64,000 nucleotides of DNA from Shewanella psychropiezotolerans (GTDB lineage Bacteria; Pseudomonadota; Gammaproteobacteria; Enterobacterales; Shewanellaceae), in assembly GCF_007197555.1 (NCBI RefSeq), contig NZ_CP041614.1:5820001-5884000 (forward strand). The letters are read 5' to 3'. Shown in pieces: positions 54,190 to 64,000 of this stretch; position 1 is the stretch's first letter; every line of letters begins with the position of its first letter. The notes beneath the pieces were generated by a model that was not told the origin of the DNA, did no database searches, and saw only the letters and a list, made by a program, of their open reading frames with translations. Both the position numbers and the translations under genes were made by a program.

Positions 54190-55482
54190 ATGAATGTATT
54201 AGTTATAGGTGGCGGCGGTCGTGAACATGCACTTGCATGGAAGGCGGCGCAATCGGCTCAAGTTGACACAGTATTTGTCGCACCGGGTAATGCCGGCACC
54301 TCGATTGAACCTAAGTTAGAAAACCTGGCCATTAATGTCGAAGATATTGCGGCTCTGGTCGCTTTTGCCCAAGATAAGCAAATTGAGCTCACCATAGTGG
54401 GTCCGGAAGTGCCATTAGCTATGGGTGTTGTTGATGCTTTCAATAAAGCCGGCTTACCCATCTTCGGCCCGACTAAGGGTGCGGCGCAGCTGGAATCATC
54501 TAAAGCCTTCACCAAAGACTTCTTAGCTCGTCACAAGATCCCCACGGCAGCCTATTCAAATTTCACCGAAATTGAACCGGCTAAAGCCTATGTTACCGAG
54601 ATGACAGCAAGCACAGGTTTTCCTATCGTGATCAAGGCCGATGGTTTAGCGGCGGGTAAAGGCGTGATTATCGCCGAAGATCAGGCTCAGGCCGATGCGG
54701 CTATCGAAGATATGCTCGAAGGTAACAAGTTTGGCGAAGCTGGTTCCCGCGTGGTTGTCGAAGAGTTCCTAAAGGGCGAAGAAGCCAGCTTTATCGTCAT
54801 GGTTGACGGCAACAACATACTCGCTATGGCCACCAGCCAAGATCATAAAGCCCGTGATAACGGCGATAACGGCCCTAACACTGGCGGCATGGGCGCTTAT
54901 TCTCCTGCGCCCGTAGTGACTCAAGCCGTACACGATTGGACGATAAATCATGTGATTCGCCCAACGGTTGATGGCATGGCAGCCGAAGGCAACGTCTATA
55001 CCGGCTTTCTCTATGCTGGCCTGATGATCTCTCCTGATGGCAGCGCTAAAGTCTTAGAGTACAACTGTCGTTTCGGCGACCCTGAGACTCAGCCTATCAT
55101 GATGCGTCTTCAATCCGATCTGGTAGAGCTTTGCCTCGCGGCTACACGTGGTGAACTAGATAAGGTCACTGCCGAGTTTGACTCGCGCGCAGCCGTAGGC
55201 GTTGTCTTAGCCGCGGGGGGATACCCGGAAGCGTATCGCAAACATGATGTGATCTTAGGTTTAAATCTTGGCAACAATGACGCCAAAATATTCCATGCCG
55301 GTACCAGCATGAAAGACGGCCATGTGGTGACTAATGGTGGCCGTGTGCTTTGTGCAACCGCCTTAGGTAACACAGTGACAGAGGCGCAAGCCAGCGCATA
55401 CGCCTTAGTCGATACTATCCATTGGGATGATGTCTATTTCCGTACCGATATTGCTTATCGTGCGATTTCACGGGAAAGTTAA
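54190..55482 (+). CDS. purD: Phosphoribosylamine-glycine ligase (GAR synthetase)
   Basis: A 430-residue ATP-grasp enzyme joining glycine to phosphoribosylamine in purine synthesis. Motifs: MNVLVIGGGGREHALAWK, FGPTKGAAQLESSKAFTKDF, IVIKADGLAAGKGVIIAED (ATP loop), SQDHKARDNGDNGPNTGGMGAYSPAP, and YNCRFGDPETQPIM. Length is the E. coli standard. It is in the purHD arrangement; the palindromic gap may lower its expression relative to purH. Confidence 0.98.
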   Translation: MNVLVIGGGGREHALAWKAAQSAQVDTVFVAPGNAGTSIEPKLENLAINVEDIAALVAFAQDKQIELTIVGPEVPLAMGVVDAFNKAGLPIFGPTKGAAQLESSKAFTKDFLARHKIPTAAYSNFTEIEPAKAYVTEMTASTGFPIVIKADGLAAGKGVIIAEDQAQADAAIEDMLEGNKFGEAGSRVVVEEFLKGEEASFIVMVDGNNILAMATSQDHKARDNGDNGPNTGGMGAYSPAPVVTQAVHDWTINHVIRPTVDGMAAEGNVYTGFLYAGLMISPDGSAKVLEYNCRFGDPETQPIMMRLQSDLVELCLAATRGELDKVTAEFDSRAAVGVVLAAGGYPEAYRKHDVILGLNLGNNDAKIFHAGTSMKDGHVVTNGGRVLCATALGNTVTEAQASAYALVDTIHWDDVYFRTDIAYRAISRES

Positions 55483-55766
55483 TATCTATTATAAAATAAT
55501 CGCTTAGAAGTGTGACAGAGATCACGCCAAGAATAATATGCACACTTATTGCATAACAAAGCATCAAGTCACCTTGCAGTTACTAGGTGCTTTGTTTTTT
55601 AAGGGTTAAATAACAGCCGTAATTTTAATATACCTTCAAAGTGCATAACCATTGTAAAAAACAAACATCGAACATTTTAACATCACCAATACACTATAAA
55701 ACACTATTGTTACAGACTTTTCATCTGCGTATACTTCCGCTCCTTATATATTTGGCTGGGGGCCTG
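55483..55766 (+). promoter_or_regulatory. CRP site and terminator between purD and the repeat lipoprotein gene
   Basis: TGTGACAGAGATCACG at 55511-55526 is a near-consensus CRP operator. AAAGCA...ACCT/AGGTGCTTT followed by T6 (about 55558-55600) is the likely purD terminator. The operator lies before the terminator, so control of the lipoprotein gene is possible but not proved. Confidence 0.55.
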
Positions 55767-58765
55767 ATGAGATATCTATTAATAATGATCACCATACTTC
55801 TTACCGCATGCGGTGGCGGAGATGATGACACAAGCACGACAATACAAGAAAAATCTATTCATCCAGGGCTCATAGCCCCTGATATTCAAGCCGATTACTC
55901 ACTCAATGGCAAGCTTACAGCAACACTCAATGGCTCTGTGGGTAACCTCAGTTTCAGCTTGGCAGATGGTGCAGCCAATGACGTTGTGCGAGTAGATCAA
56001 AATAGCCTGACCATATTAAATGCAGGAAAAACTAGGTTAATCGCTACCGATAGTGGTAACAGCCAGTATAAAGCCACTAGCATATCGCTAAATATTACTA
56101 TTGATAAAGCCAACCGAGCTCCTTTACTGACGAATCCCTACACTTATCAGTATGATTCTGGCGCTAGTCACCAAGTCGGTGTCAGTGGTACAAAAGGTCA
56201 ATTACTTTACGAACTCAGCCCAGGTTACCCTGATGATGTTGTCAAAATTGATGTCGCAGGCTCGTTAATAGTATGGGGTGCAGGACAAACGCAAGTCACG
56301 GTCAAAGATGACGGTGGTCGAAACTACCAGGCCAGCGAGAGCCAATTTACCATTACCGTCGAAGCCGCAAGCTCTCAGTTTGCCACCTATCAAGACATAA
56401 CAAATAAGCCATTAATTTTGGGTGGCACGTTACTGCCTGTTTATTCCGGCTCACCGACTAATGAGATAAGCTTCACTGTCGCCGAGAACGCCAATCAAGA
56501 TGTAGTGCAGATACACCCAACTACGGGTGTGATGAATATTAAGGGAGCCGGTGAGACAGAAGTTATCGTCAGCCAGACACCTGAAGATAACCATCAAGAT
56601 ATTGCAAAACAAAGCTTCAAAGTCAAGGTAAACAAAGCCAATAACACTAGCTTTAAGGCCAGCATTCTGACCATTCCTTATGGATTTGATGATGAACTAA
56701 TACTGCAAACAACCGGCGTTCAGGGAACACTCACTTTCGAGATTCTCGATGGCGAGTCGACCGATGTGATCAACTTTATCAACAGTGAAACCGGACAATA
56801 TCGTTTCAGCGGTGTAGGCGCGACTAAAGTAAAAATTACAGATTCGGGTAACACTAACTACCTGAGTATGTCGATTGTGACCGATGTGAAAGTGGAGCGC
56901 GTTCAACCGGTTCAGCTCTTCTCTGTCAATCTTGAGAGTTCATACCAGGAAAACAAGGTGATATCGGCTCAAGTCGCAAGCAGACAGGGCAAGTTAAGCT
57001 TCTCTCTTGCAACAGATAGTGCGACGGATGTAGTGAACATAGATGCACAATCGGGTGAGATGACGGTACTAAAACCCGGTAAAGCGGAAATTAGTGTCAC
57101 CGATGATGGTGATCTATTCTACATTCCGCAAACCACAAGTTTCTTTGTGACTATCAACAAACTCATTAACGAGCAATTCAGTGTCGAGAATGATCTGCAC
57201 GATAATGTGGCGAATACCGTTTATACGCCGATAGCTAAAGGAAATCAGGGGCTTGTCACCTACGCGATTTCGTCTAAATCGACGGCTAATGTGTTAACTC
57301 AGGACCCGACGACCAAGGTCATCACATTAATCGGTGCAGGTCGAGGCTGGATAACCGCAACCGATCATGGTAACGATTACTACCTAAGCCAGACAACAGA
57401 CTTCATTGTCGATGTCGGTTTTGCCGATGGCTCATTGACAGCTTCAGCCGTTTCGGCAAGCTATGCCCCAACAAGGTGGTCAGTATTCCAGTTTCGGGAG
57501 TCATTGGACAACTGAGTTATCAGCTAGAGAGAGGTCAACCGGCTGATGTCGTCAGCATCAATATTGTTGACCGCACTGTCACCATCAAAAATGCCGGCAC
57601 CACCTACTATACCCTCACAGATTCGGGTAATGCAGCCATCGCCTCCCGCAGAGTACAGTTGCGAGTATCGATAGCCAAGGCGGCTGAGAATGTTAACTTG
57701 AGCCTGAATTCTACACTCATAGATACGGTATATGAAGAGGATAAGCAGCTAACTTCGCCCTCGGTGTCGGGAAAAGCGTCAGAGAATTCGATTAAATATT
57801 TTGTCGATTATAGCGATAGGCAGGTGGTTACCGCAGATTCGAGCAGCGGCGCACTGACGATTCAAGGTGCTGGTTCGGCTCAGGTACAGGTTACCGAGGT
57901 GAGTCGTAACTTTGAAAACACGACCCGTAACTTCACCGTTAACGTCGGCAAGGCTAAGCATCCAGTATTGAGCGTAGCTAATCAGGTACCCGGTGCTAGC
58001 TATTACCCAGGACTTGAGATTGCACCAGCTGAACTGGCCAATCAATTCGGCGCACTTAGCTATGAGTTCACACATACAGAAAAACCGGAGACTTATGATT
58101 TAAAGCAAGACGGTACCTTGAGAATACTCAAGTACCCGGCCTCGCGCACTAACACCTATGTCCGTATAACCGTTACTGATGACGGCGGCGATAATTACCA
58201 GCCAAGTTCTGTCGATTATGATGTTTACGTGCTTCCTATCGAAGAGGGCGACGGCGAGCAAGCTGTGATCACATTCGATGGGAACGAGTTGCCGATTACG
58301 TCTCCCATCGATGTAGCAGCCGGAGATATATCATACTTTTCAGCCTTCGATACCCGCTCTGAAGCCGAAACTATGGGTGATAACGCTCAAAAATCTGGCG
58401 GTTACGCCACTAAGACAGTGATAGTTTGTCAGGATCCTCAAGATTTATTGAGTTGTACCTTAGTGACAGTCAGGTTACAAAATACCAGTCATTGTCCCGA
58501 TGGAAGTAAAATTTCATATCCCGTAGGAGCAAAAATCCGTTATATGTGTCCGGGTCTCAGACAACCTACACGCTCAGAAGTGACGGTAAGCTTCAATAAA
58601 ACCGATGCCTTTAATGAATCACTCTCAGCGGGTACCTATCAAGCTAAGGAACCAATAACCTTAGTCCATTTTGCTAAGCCATATCGCGCAGGCGGTGTCA
58701 TCGAAGCCGGAGAGATTCAACCGAGAGCCTGGTGGCTGATAAAAGTAAACTTGGTTGTTAACTAA
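55767..58765 (+). CDS. Large repetitive lipoprotein of Ig/cadherin-like repeats, frameshifted
   Basis: A roughly 1000-residue surface-type lipoprotein: MRYLLIMITILLTACGGGDDDTS has a lipobox at LTAC. Then come about nine tandem beta-sandwich repeats of about 80-95 residues. Each carries the pattern (D/N)VV.I..QSG.(L/M)T(I/V)...G.(T/A).V.VTD(S/D)G...Y and a short linker, e.g. TDVVNIDAQSGEMTVLKPG, QDVVQIHPTTGVMNIKGAG, ADVVSINIVDRTVTIKNAG. The chain is broken at about 57475, inside repeat 7, where one base is missing (an added G at AAGGTGG restores TRVVSIPVSG). The C-terminal 180 residues form a different domain with several cysteines. Role probably adhesion or structure. Confidence 0.82.
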
Positions 58766-58806
58766 AAAAGTGATGACGAAAAAATAATGTAGCATCACTT
58801 TGATTA

Positions 58807-58840
58807 TACAAGGCCAGATACATAAATATCTGGCCTTGTA
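58807..58840 (+). terminator. Long perfect hairpin after the repeat lipoprotein
   Basis: 14-base perfect stem TACAAGGCCAGATA/TATCTGGCCTTGTA with a 6-base loop. It sits between convergent genes and has no T tract. Confidence 0.65.
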
Positions 58841-58959
58841 TCTACAAGCATTTTAATAAAAAGCCGTTCAACTAAATCATGACCATTTAATGGTTAATTG
58901 AAGAGTTTTAGTCTTCCTGACCAGAAGGGCATAGATATGGAATCCTATGATTCTTGAGC

Positions 58960-59763
58960 CTAATGCCCGGAGGCTGCCGCACTTCTTGCTATCTTGTCTA
59001 TCAAACGTGGCGCAAACAGTTTGAGCAGACGCCCCAAACGACCTCTCATCGAGGTGATAAGTAGTCGGCCTCGACTGGATATCACTGGCACCATCATCTT
59101 GGCGCACTCCTCCGCCGAGAGTATCTTCGACTCCTGCACAGTCGAACCACCTAATGGCTGTCCATGGCTATCCAGGGCAGGTTTATGTATCTCAGAGACG
59201 ACAAAATCCGGACAAATAGTGGTAACGGCGACATTATCATCGACAAGCTCGATTCTAAGTGAATCGAAGAAGCCTATTACCGCATGTTTTGAGGCTGCAT
59301 ATCCTGAACGGGTAGGCACCCCGGTGAGGCCTGCTACCGAGGCGACGATAACCACCTGACCTTGATTTCTCTTGAGTTCGGGTAAGGCTGCATGGGTCAA
59401 ATAGGCAGGGCCTAAGTAATTAACCTTCATGATACGTTCAAGAATATCAAGCTCGATGAGATCATCGAACTTAGAGCACATGGTCATGCCCGCGTTGTTG
59501 ACTAAGATATCGAGGCGACCGAAATACTCGATACTGGTATCGACGAGTTGTTGACATTGTGACTTACTGGTGACATCTGCGACAAAAATGCAAGGCTCGT
59601 GTCCTTGACTGGCAACCTCGTGAGCGAGTGAGAGTAATCTGGACTCATTTCTCGCACTCAAAACTAACTTACAGCCCAAGGGTGCCAAGGCGAGTGCCAG
59701 CGCTCGTCCTATCCCTTCAGAGGCTCCTGTGATTATGATGACTTTATCTGTCAGGCCTTCCAT
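58960..59763 (-). CDS. Short-chain dehydrogenase/reductase
   Basis: A 267-residue classical SDR. TGASEGIGRAL (cofactor loop), NNAG, VIVASVAGLTG with the catalytic Ser, and YAASKHA with the Tyr-Lys pair. NADP preference is not clear: the second strand reads VLSARNESRL, with Arg after Ala, favouring NADP(H). The ATG at 59763 (MEGLTDK) has AAGGA 8 bases upstream; 59769 is too close to it. Substrate unknown. It is 85 bases after the upstream GGDEF/EAL gene's stop, on the same strand. Confidence 0.93.
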   Translation of the reverse strand: MEGLTDKVIIITGASEGIGRALALALAPLGCKLVLSARNESRLLSLAHEVASQGHEPCIFVADVTSKSQCQQLVDTSIEYFGRLDILVNNAGMTMCSKFDDLIELDILERIMKVNYLGPAYLTHAALPELKRNQGQVVIVASVAGLTGVPTRSGYAASKHAVIGFFDSLRIELVDDNVAVTTICPDFVVSEIHKPALDSHGQPLGGSTVQESKILSAEECAKMMVPVISSRGRLLITSMRGRLGRLLKLFAPRLIDKIARSAAASGH

Positions 59764-59848
59764 ATTCATTCCTTGAATAATGATTTTATCTAAGTATATA
59801 GCATAGATAAAATCACACACCGAGTTCAAAGATTGAATATTTGCTAAC

Positions 59849-62494
59849 TCATGCTGTCAGACGCTGAGATACCGATCTGCTGGGCCGATAACTGGACAGA
59901 GGTTGGGGGCGTCCTATGGCATAACCCTGGGCGTAGTTAATTCCTATCTCTTGCAATTTATCGATAATATCTTGATTTTCCACAAATTCAGCAACGGTCT
60001 CTATGCCCATAACACCACAGACATCGTGGATAGACTTAACGATGGCGTAGTCTTTCGCATTAGTGGCTAAGTTTTTCACGAAGCAACCATCTATCTTCAC
60101 ATAGTCAACAGGCAGCTCCTTGAGGTAACCATAGGAGGCGAAGCCACTACCAAAATCATCTAACGCGAAAGAGAAACCCAACTTCCTCAGGTATTCAAGC
60201 ATATCCATGGCCCGATTTCGGTTCTGAATCGCACTGGTTTCGGTGATCTCGAAACAGATACACTCACTGGGTATGGCGAAACGCTCGAACTGCTCGATAA
60301 TGTAATCCACCATGCCCTCAGCGCCTAGGCTATTGCCCGATAGATTAATAGAGATACAGTGGTCTTCCCAGATATCTTCATGCAGAGATAGCCAGAGAAA
60401 AGCCTTTCTAATCACTTCTTTATCAACATCAGTCATCAATTTAAAGCGCTCAGCGGCGGCAATAAATTGCGCCGGAGCTAATATTCGTCCACTGGGCTCT
60501 TGAATACGCAGCAAGATCTCCATCCGCTGTCTATGCTTGCCCGAGCCCATACCTTTAATAGGTTGATAGTAAAGCAAGAGTTCATTGTGCTCTATCGCCT
60601 GACCAATTCTTACCGCCCACATAGGCGCATTACGCTGACAGATCAGTTCTTTATCTTTATCATCATAGAAGTGAACCTGATTACTTCCCTTACTTTTTGC
60701 GGCAAGACAGGCAATATCGGCATCTTTCAATAGCTCTTTCGCCGAAATGTAAGGCGCCCTGGCTATGGCGATCCCGGCACTGACACCGACCTTATAATGG
60801 CAGGCATTATCCCGCAACACTTGCATCGACACACTGGCAACTATACGTTTGGCTAACTGAGCCACCTCCAAGGCGCTATGATCCCGGATGGCTAAGCCAA
60901 ACTCGTCACCACCTAGTCTGGCTAGCATCTCATCTTGAGTCAGGCAAGATTGCATCGCTCTGGCCACCATGGCCAGCATCCTGTCTCCCGCGCTATGGCC
61001 ACAAGAATCATTAATTAACTTAAACTGCTCTAAGTCAAAATAGCAAATAGCGATCGATTGAGCGCCAAGGCTAAATTCCTCTAACCTCTCTTCGAAAGCC
61101 CGGCGGTTAAGCAGGAACGTGATCGGGTCAAAGTTGGCTCGCTGACGTAATTTACGCTTGAGCAGCTCCTCCTGAGTGATGTCTCTGAGCAAAATAACGC
61201 TTCCCATCACTAACTGCTTATGATTAAGCAGGTTACTTATGCTGCGTTCCATTATCCGTGTCGATTCGCCTTGCAGCTTGAGTTTACTCAGTACCGGGGC
61301 CTGTGCTCGACTCGCCATAAACTTGAACAAATCTTCATTGATACTCTTATCTGTTTTAAGCAATACATCGACTGTTACCCCTATAGCATAGGGACTCTTT
61401 ACCCCGAGTAACCGCTCCGCCTGAGGATTTAAGTACACCACCTTGGCCTTTATGTCGGTCAATATCACAGCTTCGGCAATCGACTCTAAGGTGGTTTTTG
61501 AACGTTCTTTCAGTTGAAAAATCTTTGCCAACAAGGTATTAATCCTGTCAGCCATCACCACGAGTTCGGAGCAACCACCCCCTATCAGAGGCGTATAAGT
61601 CTTAGCCGTGGGATCGATCTCCTCCAGCTGTGTCATCAAGCGATGAAAAGGACGTATAAACCCTAAGTTCAACCAGATATAACCTGCAATGAGTATCAAT
61701 ATCCCCACACAAACGATGCCTATCGATACCAGATCATATTTTAATTGTACTTGGTTGAAAGCCTTGTCAGAGAAGCTGACTTCCAGGTGCACAGGCTTAT
61801 CATAGATCAGGCTTGGTAACTCGAGGACTGAGGTGTCCCTAATCGGGTTAGCCCGTAAATCTGGCGCGGCACCATCTAGGATAATTATCCGGCTCACTAT
61901 GCCTTGTAAGCCATAGCTCGATAGATATTCAGCGGTCAGCTTCCTCACCATAATGACCGACCTATCTGGCTCGATCGGCACAACACTCACTATATAGCCG
62001 ATGCCTTTATCCATATACACACCCGAATGGGAAGAAGTCCCGTGTGACAGATAACCGGGAATAGGCTTGAGCTCAAATGACATCACGTCGTCATAGAGTG
62101 GAGAAAATGGCTTTAGCTGCCCCTCATTGAGGTAGAAGAGGCTGAGATGCTCAGATATCCTGCTCGCTCGCCAGGCTTCATCTAAGGTAACTCTCTTAAT
62201 TGGGCTTAGCTCCGACAGGGGCACAGCATAGATATTGGCGAGTAACTCCAGCTGCTTGATATCTTTATCCAGCTGAGATTGTATGGTGACTAACTCAGTG
62301 TTATAAGTGCTTAGCTTTAAAGACTCGACCCTATGATCGAACCACATGCTTAAGCAGTAGGAAACAGAAATCATTGCAGGCATGCAGAAGCCTACAACAA
62401 AGACGATCAGTTTTTTTCCTATATGCATCTTATCTCGCAGCGATAAACGTTGAAAATTAACGGCGGAAGCCACTAAATTGAATAGCGCTTCCAT
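59849..62494 (-). CDS. Membrane PAS-GGDEF-EAL protein 2
   Basis: An 881-residue predicted c-di-GMP enzyme. A first helix (LIVFVVGFCMPAMISVSYCLSM, about residues 30-50), a periplasmic sensor, and a second helix (IGIVCVGILILIAGYIWLN) precede a HAMP-like stretch, PAS (ESIAEAVILTDIKAKVVYLNP), GGDEF (intact LARLGGDEFGL), and EAL. The EAL signature reads MEILLR (EIL rather than EAL), but other phosphodiesterase landmarks are present: INLSGNSL, FEITETSA, ALDDFGSGFASYGYL, VKIDGCFV, TVAEFVEN. Start: ATG at 62494 is used; a TTG at 62509 is in frame. No ribosome-binding site is convincing at either. Confidence 0.9.
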   Translation of the reverse strand: MEALFNLVASAVNFQRLSLRDKMHIGKKLIVFVVGFCMPAMISVSYCLSMWFDHRVESLKLSTYNTELVTIQSQLDKDIKQLELLANIYAVPLSELSPIKRVTLDEAWRASRISEHLSLFYLNEGQLKPFSPLYDDVMSFELKPIPGYLSHGTSSHSGVYMDKGIGYIVSVVPIEPDRSVIMVRKLTAEYLSSYGLQGIVSRIIILDGAAPDLRANPIRDTSVLELPSLIYDKPVHLEVSFSDKAFNQVQLKYDLVSIGIVCVGILILIAGYIWLNLGFIRPFHRLMTQLEEIDPTAKTYTPLIGGGCSELVVMADRINTLLAKIFQLKERSKTTLESIAEAVILTDIKAKVVYLNPQAERLLGVKSPYAIGVTVDVLLKTDKSINEDLFKFMASRAQAPVLSKLKLQGESTRIMERSISNLLNHKQLVMGSVILLRDITQEELLKRKLRQRANFDPITFLLNRRAFEERLEEFSLGAQSIAICYFDLEQFKLINDSCGHSAGDRMLAMVARAMQSCLTQDEMLARLGGDEFGLAIRDHSALEVAQLAKRIVASVSMQVLRDNACHYKVGVSAGIAIARAPYISAKELLKDADIACLAAKSKGSNQVHFYDDKDKELICQRNAPMWAVRIGQAIEHNELLLYYQPIKGMGSGKHRQRMEILLRIQEPSGRILAPAQFIAAAERFKLMTDVDKEVIRKAFLWLSLHEDIWEDHCISINLSGNSLGAEGMVDYIIEQFERFAIPSECICFEITETSAIQNRNRAMDMLEYLRKLGFSFALDDFGSGFASYGYLKELPVDYVKIDGCFVKNLATNAKDYAIVKSIHDVCGVMGIETVAEFVENQDIIDKLQEIGINYAQGYAIGRPQPLSSYRPSRSVSQRLTA

Positions 62495-62780
62495 AACTTC
62501 GACATGCAAAATACCCCATTTACATCACGGATAAAACCCGTTTCGCTTTGCCCGTTGCTAAAGTAGGCAATAGAGTGCATTTTTTCCTAGCAACCTCTCT
62601 TGATATAGCTCAGTAAGACGACCAATAAAGAAAGAAACAATCATAATTAATCCAAAAATGAGATGTGACACTTTCGTGATACTTTCTTATCTAACTTGTG
62701 ATTAAGTCGCGACAACCCGGTGACATCACTTTGTAACAATCAAATGATACCTAATCGATTCGTCTACAAGGAGATCCACC
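62495..62780. other. Divergent leader region
   Basis: About 285 AT-rich bases that must hold promoters of the GGDEF/EAL and spondin genes. Nothing more specific is seen. AAGGAG lies 9 bases before the ATG at 62781. Confidence 0.4.
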
Positions 62781-63482
62781 ATGAATCTAAACCACGCCAC
62801 TCGCCTGTTAATACTCGGCAGTATGATGAGCATTCCAGTCTCTGCCGCCGATTTAGAGATAAGCATCACCAACTTGACCCATGGCAACCACTTTACCCCT
62901 ATCCTCATCACAGCCCACGGTGATGCCAGTCATCTTTTCCAATCCGGTGAGATGGCCAGTCCCGCACTGCAGAAGATGGCAGAGGGAGGAGACATTGCCG
63001 ACTTAGCCGCAGCAGCGATGGGCAACAATGAGATAACGGTGGAGAATCCGGCCATGGGACTCTTGGCAGCGGGTGCTAAAACCAGCGGCATAATGCTAGA
63101 TACCCAGACGATGACCCATCTGTCGATAGTCGCCATGGTGTTGCCGACAAACGATGCATTCATCGGCCTGGACGCATGGGAGATACCAACAGCAGCAGGC
63201 ACCTATACACTTAACCTCAATGCTTATGATGCCGGCACCGAAGCGAATGATGAAATTATCAATGGCGGCGGCATGCCAGGTACACCGGGGATCCCGGCAG
63301 CACCAGGAGGCGATGGCGGCACTAATGGCACCGGCTTAATGGACAGCAGCAGTAATACAAACGTCCATATCCATCCGGGAGTATTAGGTGATACCGATAC
63401 AGCAGGTGGCATGAGTGACGTCGATAGTCGCATCCACAGATGGCTGAACCCGGTCGCAAGAGTCGTCGTGGTCGTTAAATAA
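62781..63482 (+). CDS. Spondin_N domain protein with collagen-like insert
   Basis: A 233-residue secreted protein: signal peptide (about residues 1-22, PVSAAD), then a spondin_N-type beta domain (LEISITNLTHGNHFTPILITAHG, LSIVAMVLPTNDAFIGLDAWEIP). A Gly/Pro-rich run GGGMPGTPGIPAAPGGDGG follows at about residues 160-178, before the end of the same domain (HIHPGVLGD, RIHRWLNPVARVVVV). Bacterial spondin proteins are usually extracellular or periplasmic; the role here is unknown. A second such gene follows 11 bases later. Confidence 0.88.
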   Translation: MNLNHATRLLILGSMMSIPVSAADLEISITNLTHGNHFTPILITAHGDASHLFQSGEMASPALQKMAEGGDIADLAAAAMGNNEITVENPAMGLLAAGAKTSGIMLDTQTMTHLSIVAMVLPTNDAFIGLDAWEIPTAAGTYTLNLNAYDAGTEANDEIINGGGMPGTPGIPAAPGGDGGTNGTGLMDSSSNTNVHIHPGVLGDTDTAGGMSDVDSRIHRWLNPVARVVVVVK

Positions 63483-63493
63483 GGGGCTAAATC

Positions 63494-64000
63494 ATGAGCA
63501 TAATCAAACAAATGACCCATAAGCGACTCACAGCATCTCTGGTGTTCGCCACCCTGTTTACTCTGAGTGCATGTTCAGATAATGACAATGACTCCATGGA
63601 GACACCCGAACCGCCACCAGTTCCTACACAAGATTACCGAGTCACAGTGACCAACTTGACTGCCAATCAACCCATGTCTCCCATTGCCTTAATACGACAC
63701 CAGGCAGACATGACAGCATGGCAAACAGGCGGGGCAGCGAGTCTTCCTCTGGAAACCTTAGCCGAGTCTGGTGATAGCACTGGCTTTGCCGATATGGAAG
63801 GTATCGATGCGCTCGTCAAGGGTCAGGGAATTTTACTCCCAGGAATGAAGGAGAGTATCGAGCTCAAGCTTAGCCCGGATGAGGTCGCCTCAATCTCGGT
63901 GCTAACCATGTTAGTTAATACCAATGACGCCTTCGCTGGACTAAATAGCGTGTCTCTGGTGGATCTAGCGGTTAACGCCACAGTGAAATTCAGCTCCATC
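63494..64000 (+). CDS. Spondin_N lipoprotein, 3' end beyond the window
   Basis: The first 169 residues are visible: a lipobox (LSACSD), a Pro/Glu linker, then YRVTVTNLTANQPMSPIALIRHQ and ISVLTMLVNTNDAFAGLNSVSL, clearly paralogous to the protein encoded before it. The gene overruns the right edge. The two genes are 11 bases apart and probably one operon. Confidence 0.88.
   Translation, partial: MSIIKQMTHKRLTASLVFATLFTLSACSDNDNDSMETPEPPPVPTQDYRVTVTNLTANQPMSPIALIRHQADMTAWQTGGAASLPLETLAESGDSTGFADMEGIDALVKGQGILLPGMKESIELKLSPDEVASISVLTMLVNTNDAFAGLNSVSLVDLAVNATVKFSSI

Noticed and set aside
60480..60550. Loss of phosphodiesterase activity because EAL reads EIL
   Set aside because: The glutamate and leucine are kept and the other catalytic landmarks are intact, so inactivity cannot be claimed.

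Overview
The window is a chromosomal segment of a marine gammaproteobacterium, almost certainly a Shewanella. The evidence is gene content: an outer-surface OmcA/MtrC-family multiheme cytochrome, an SO_0444-type Cu/Zn efflux permease, purHD, a csrB-like RNA, and many OMPs, LysR regulators and c-di-GMP proteins. No rRNA, tRNA, CRISPR array, insertion sequence or prophage was seen. Most genes are separated by strong hairpin terminators.

Layout. 1-5150: 5' part of uvrD, a YoaB-like RidA protein, and a solute-binding lipoprotein overlapping a GGDEF/EAL sensor. 5257-7680: an nfeD and two-SPFH (stomatin-like) membrane operon. 7963-16009: a catabolic cluster (porin, M20 amidohydrolase, BCCT transporter and M24 hydrolase on the minus strand; YheO/DauR-like regulator, RidA and diaminopropionate ammonia-lyase on the plus strand) around a repeat-rich divergent control region. 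16446-18034: Tsx/OmpK-like nucleoside channel convergent with uridine phosphorylase. 18362-20247: YdcH-like protein, a small secreted protein and an MscS channel. 20639-24149: an OmpA-like protein, a CsrB-type small RNA (about 18 GGA motifs) and two overlapping LysR genes. 24194-26073: radical SAM enzyme, an unknown small protein and an ElaA-type acetyltransferase.

26131-35191 is a sulfatase locus: anaerobic sulfatase maturase, Ser-type sulfatase, two DUF1254/DUF1214 proteins, a FadL-type channel, another OMP and a LysR regulator. 35256-38942: EmrAB-like efflux pair with a divergent LysR. 39023-42729: TAXI-TRAP transporter. 43394-47448: YebC-family protein, DUF4382 lipoprotein and S9 peptidase. 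47819-49732: a nine-heme OmcA/MtrC-like cytochrome. 50230-52174: ZntR-like regulator and Cys-rich efflux permease behind a textbook MerR promoter. 52412-55482: purH and purD. 55767-58765: a repeat-built surface lipoprotein. 58960-62494: a short-chain dehydrogenase and a second GGDEF/EAL protein. 62781-end: two spondin-domain proteins, the second running off the window.

Three genes (GGDEF/EAL at 2466, M24 hydrolase at 13333, repeat lipoprotein at 55767) are each broken by one missing base, in or next to a G run on the coding strand. Since everything else in them is conserved, sequencing error or very recent mutation is likelier than old decay. The points most worth attention are the diaminopropionate-type catabolic cluster, the solute-binding protein/c-di-GMP sensor pair, the sulfatase locus with a hairpin hiding a ribosome-binding site, the csrB-like RNA, and the nine-heme cytochrome.
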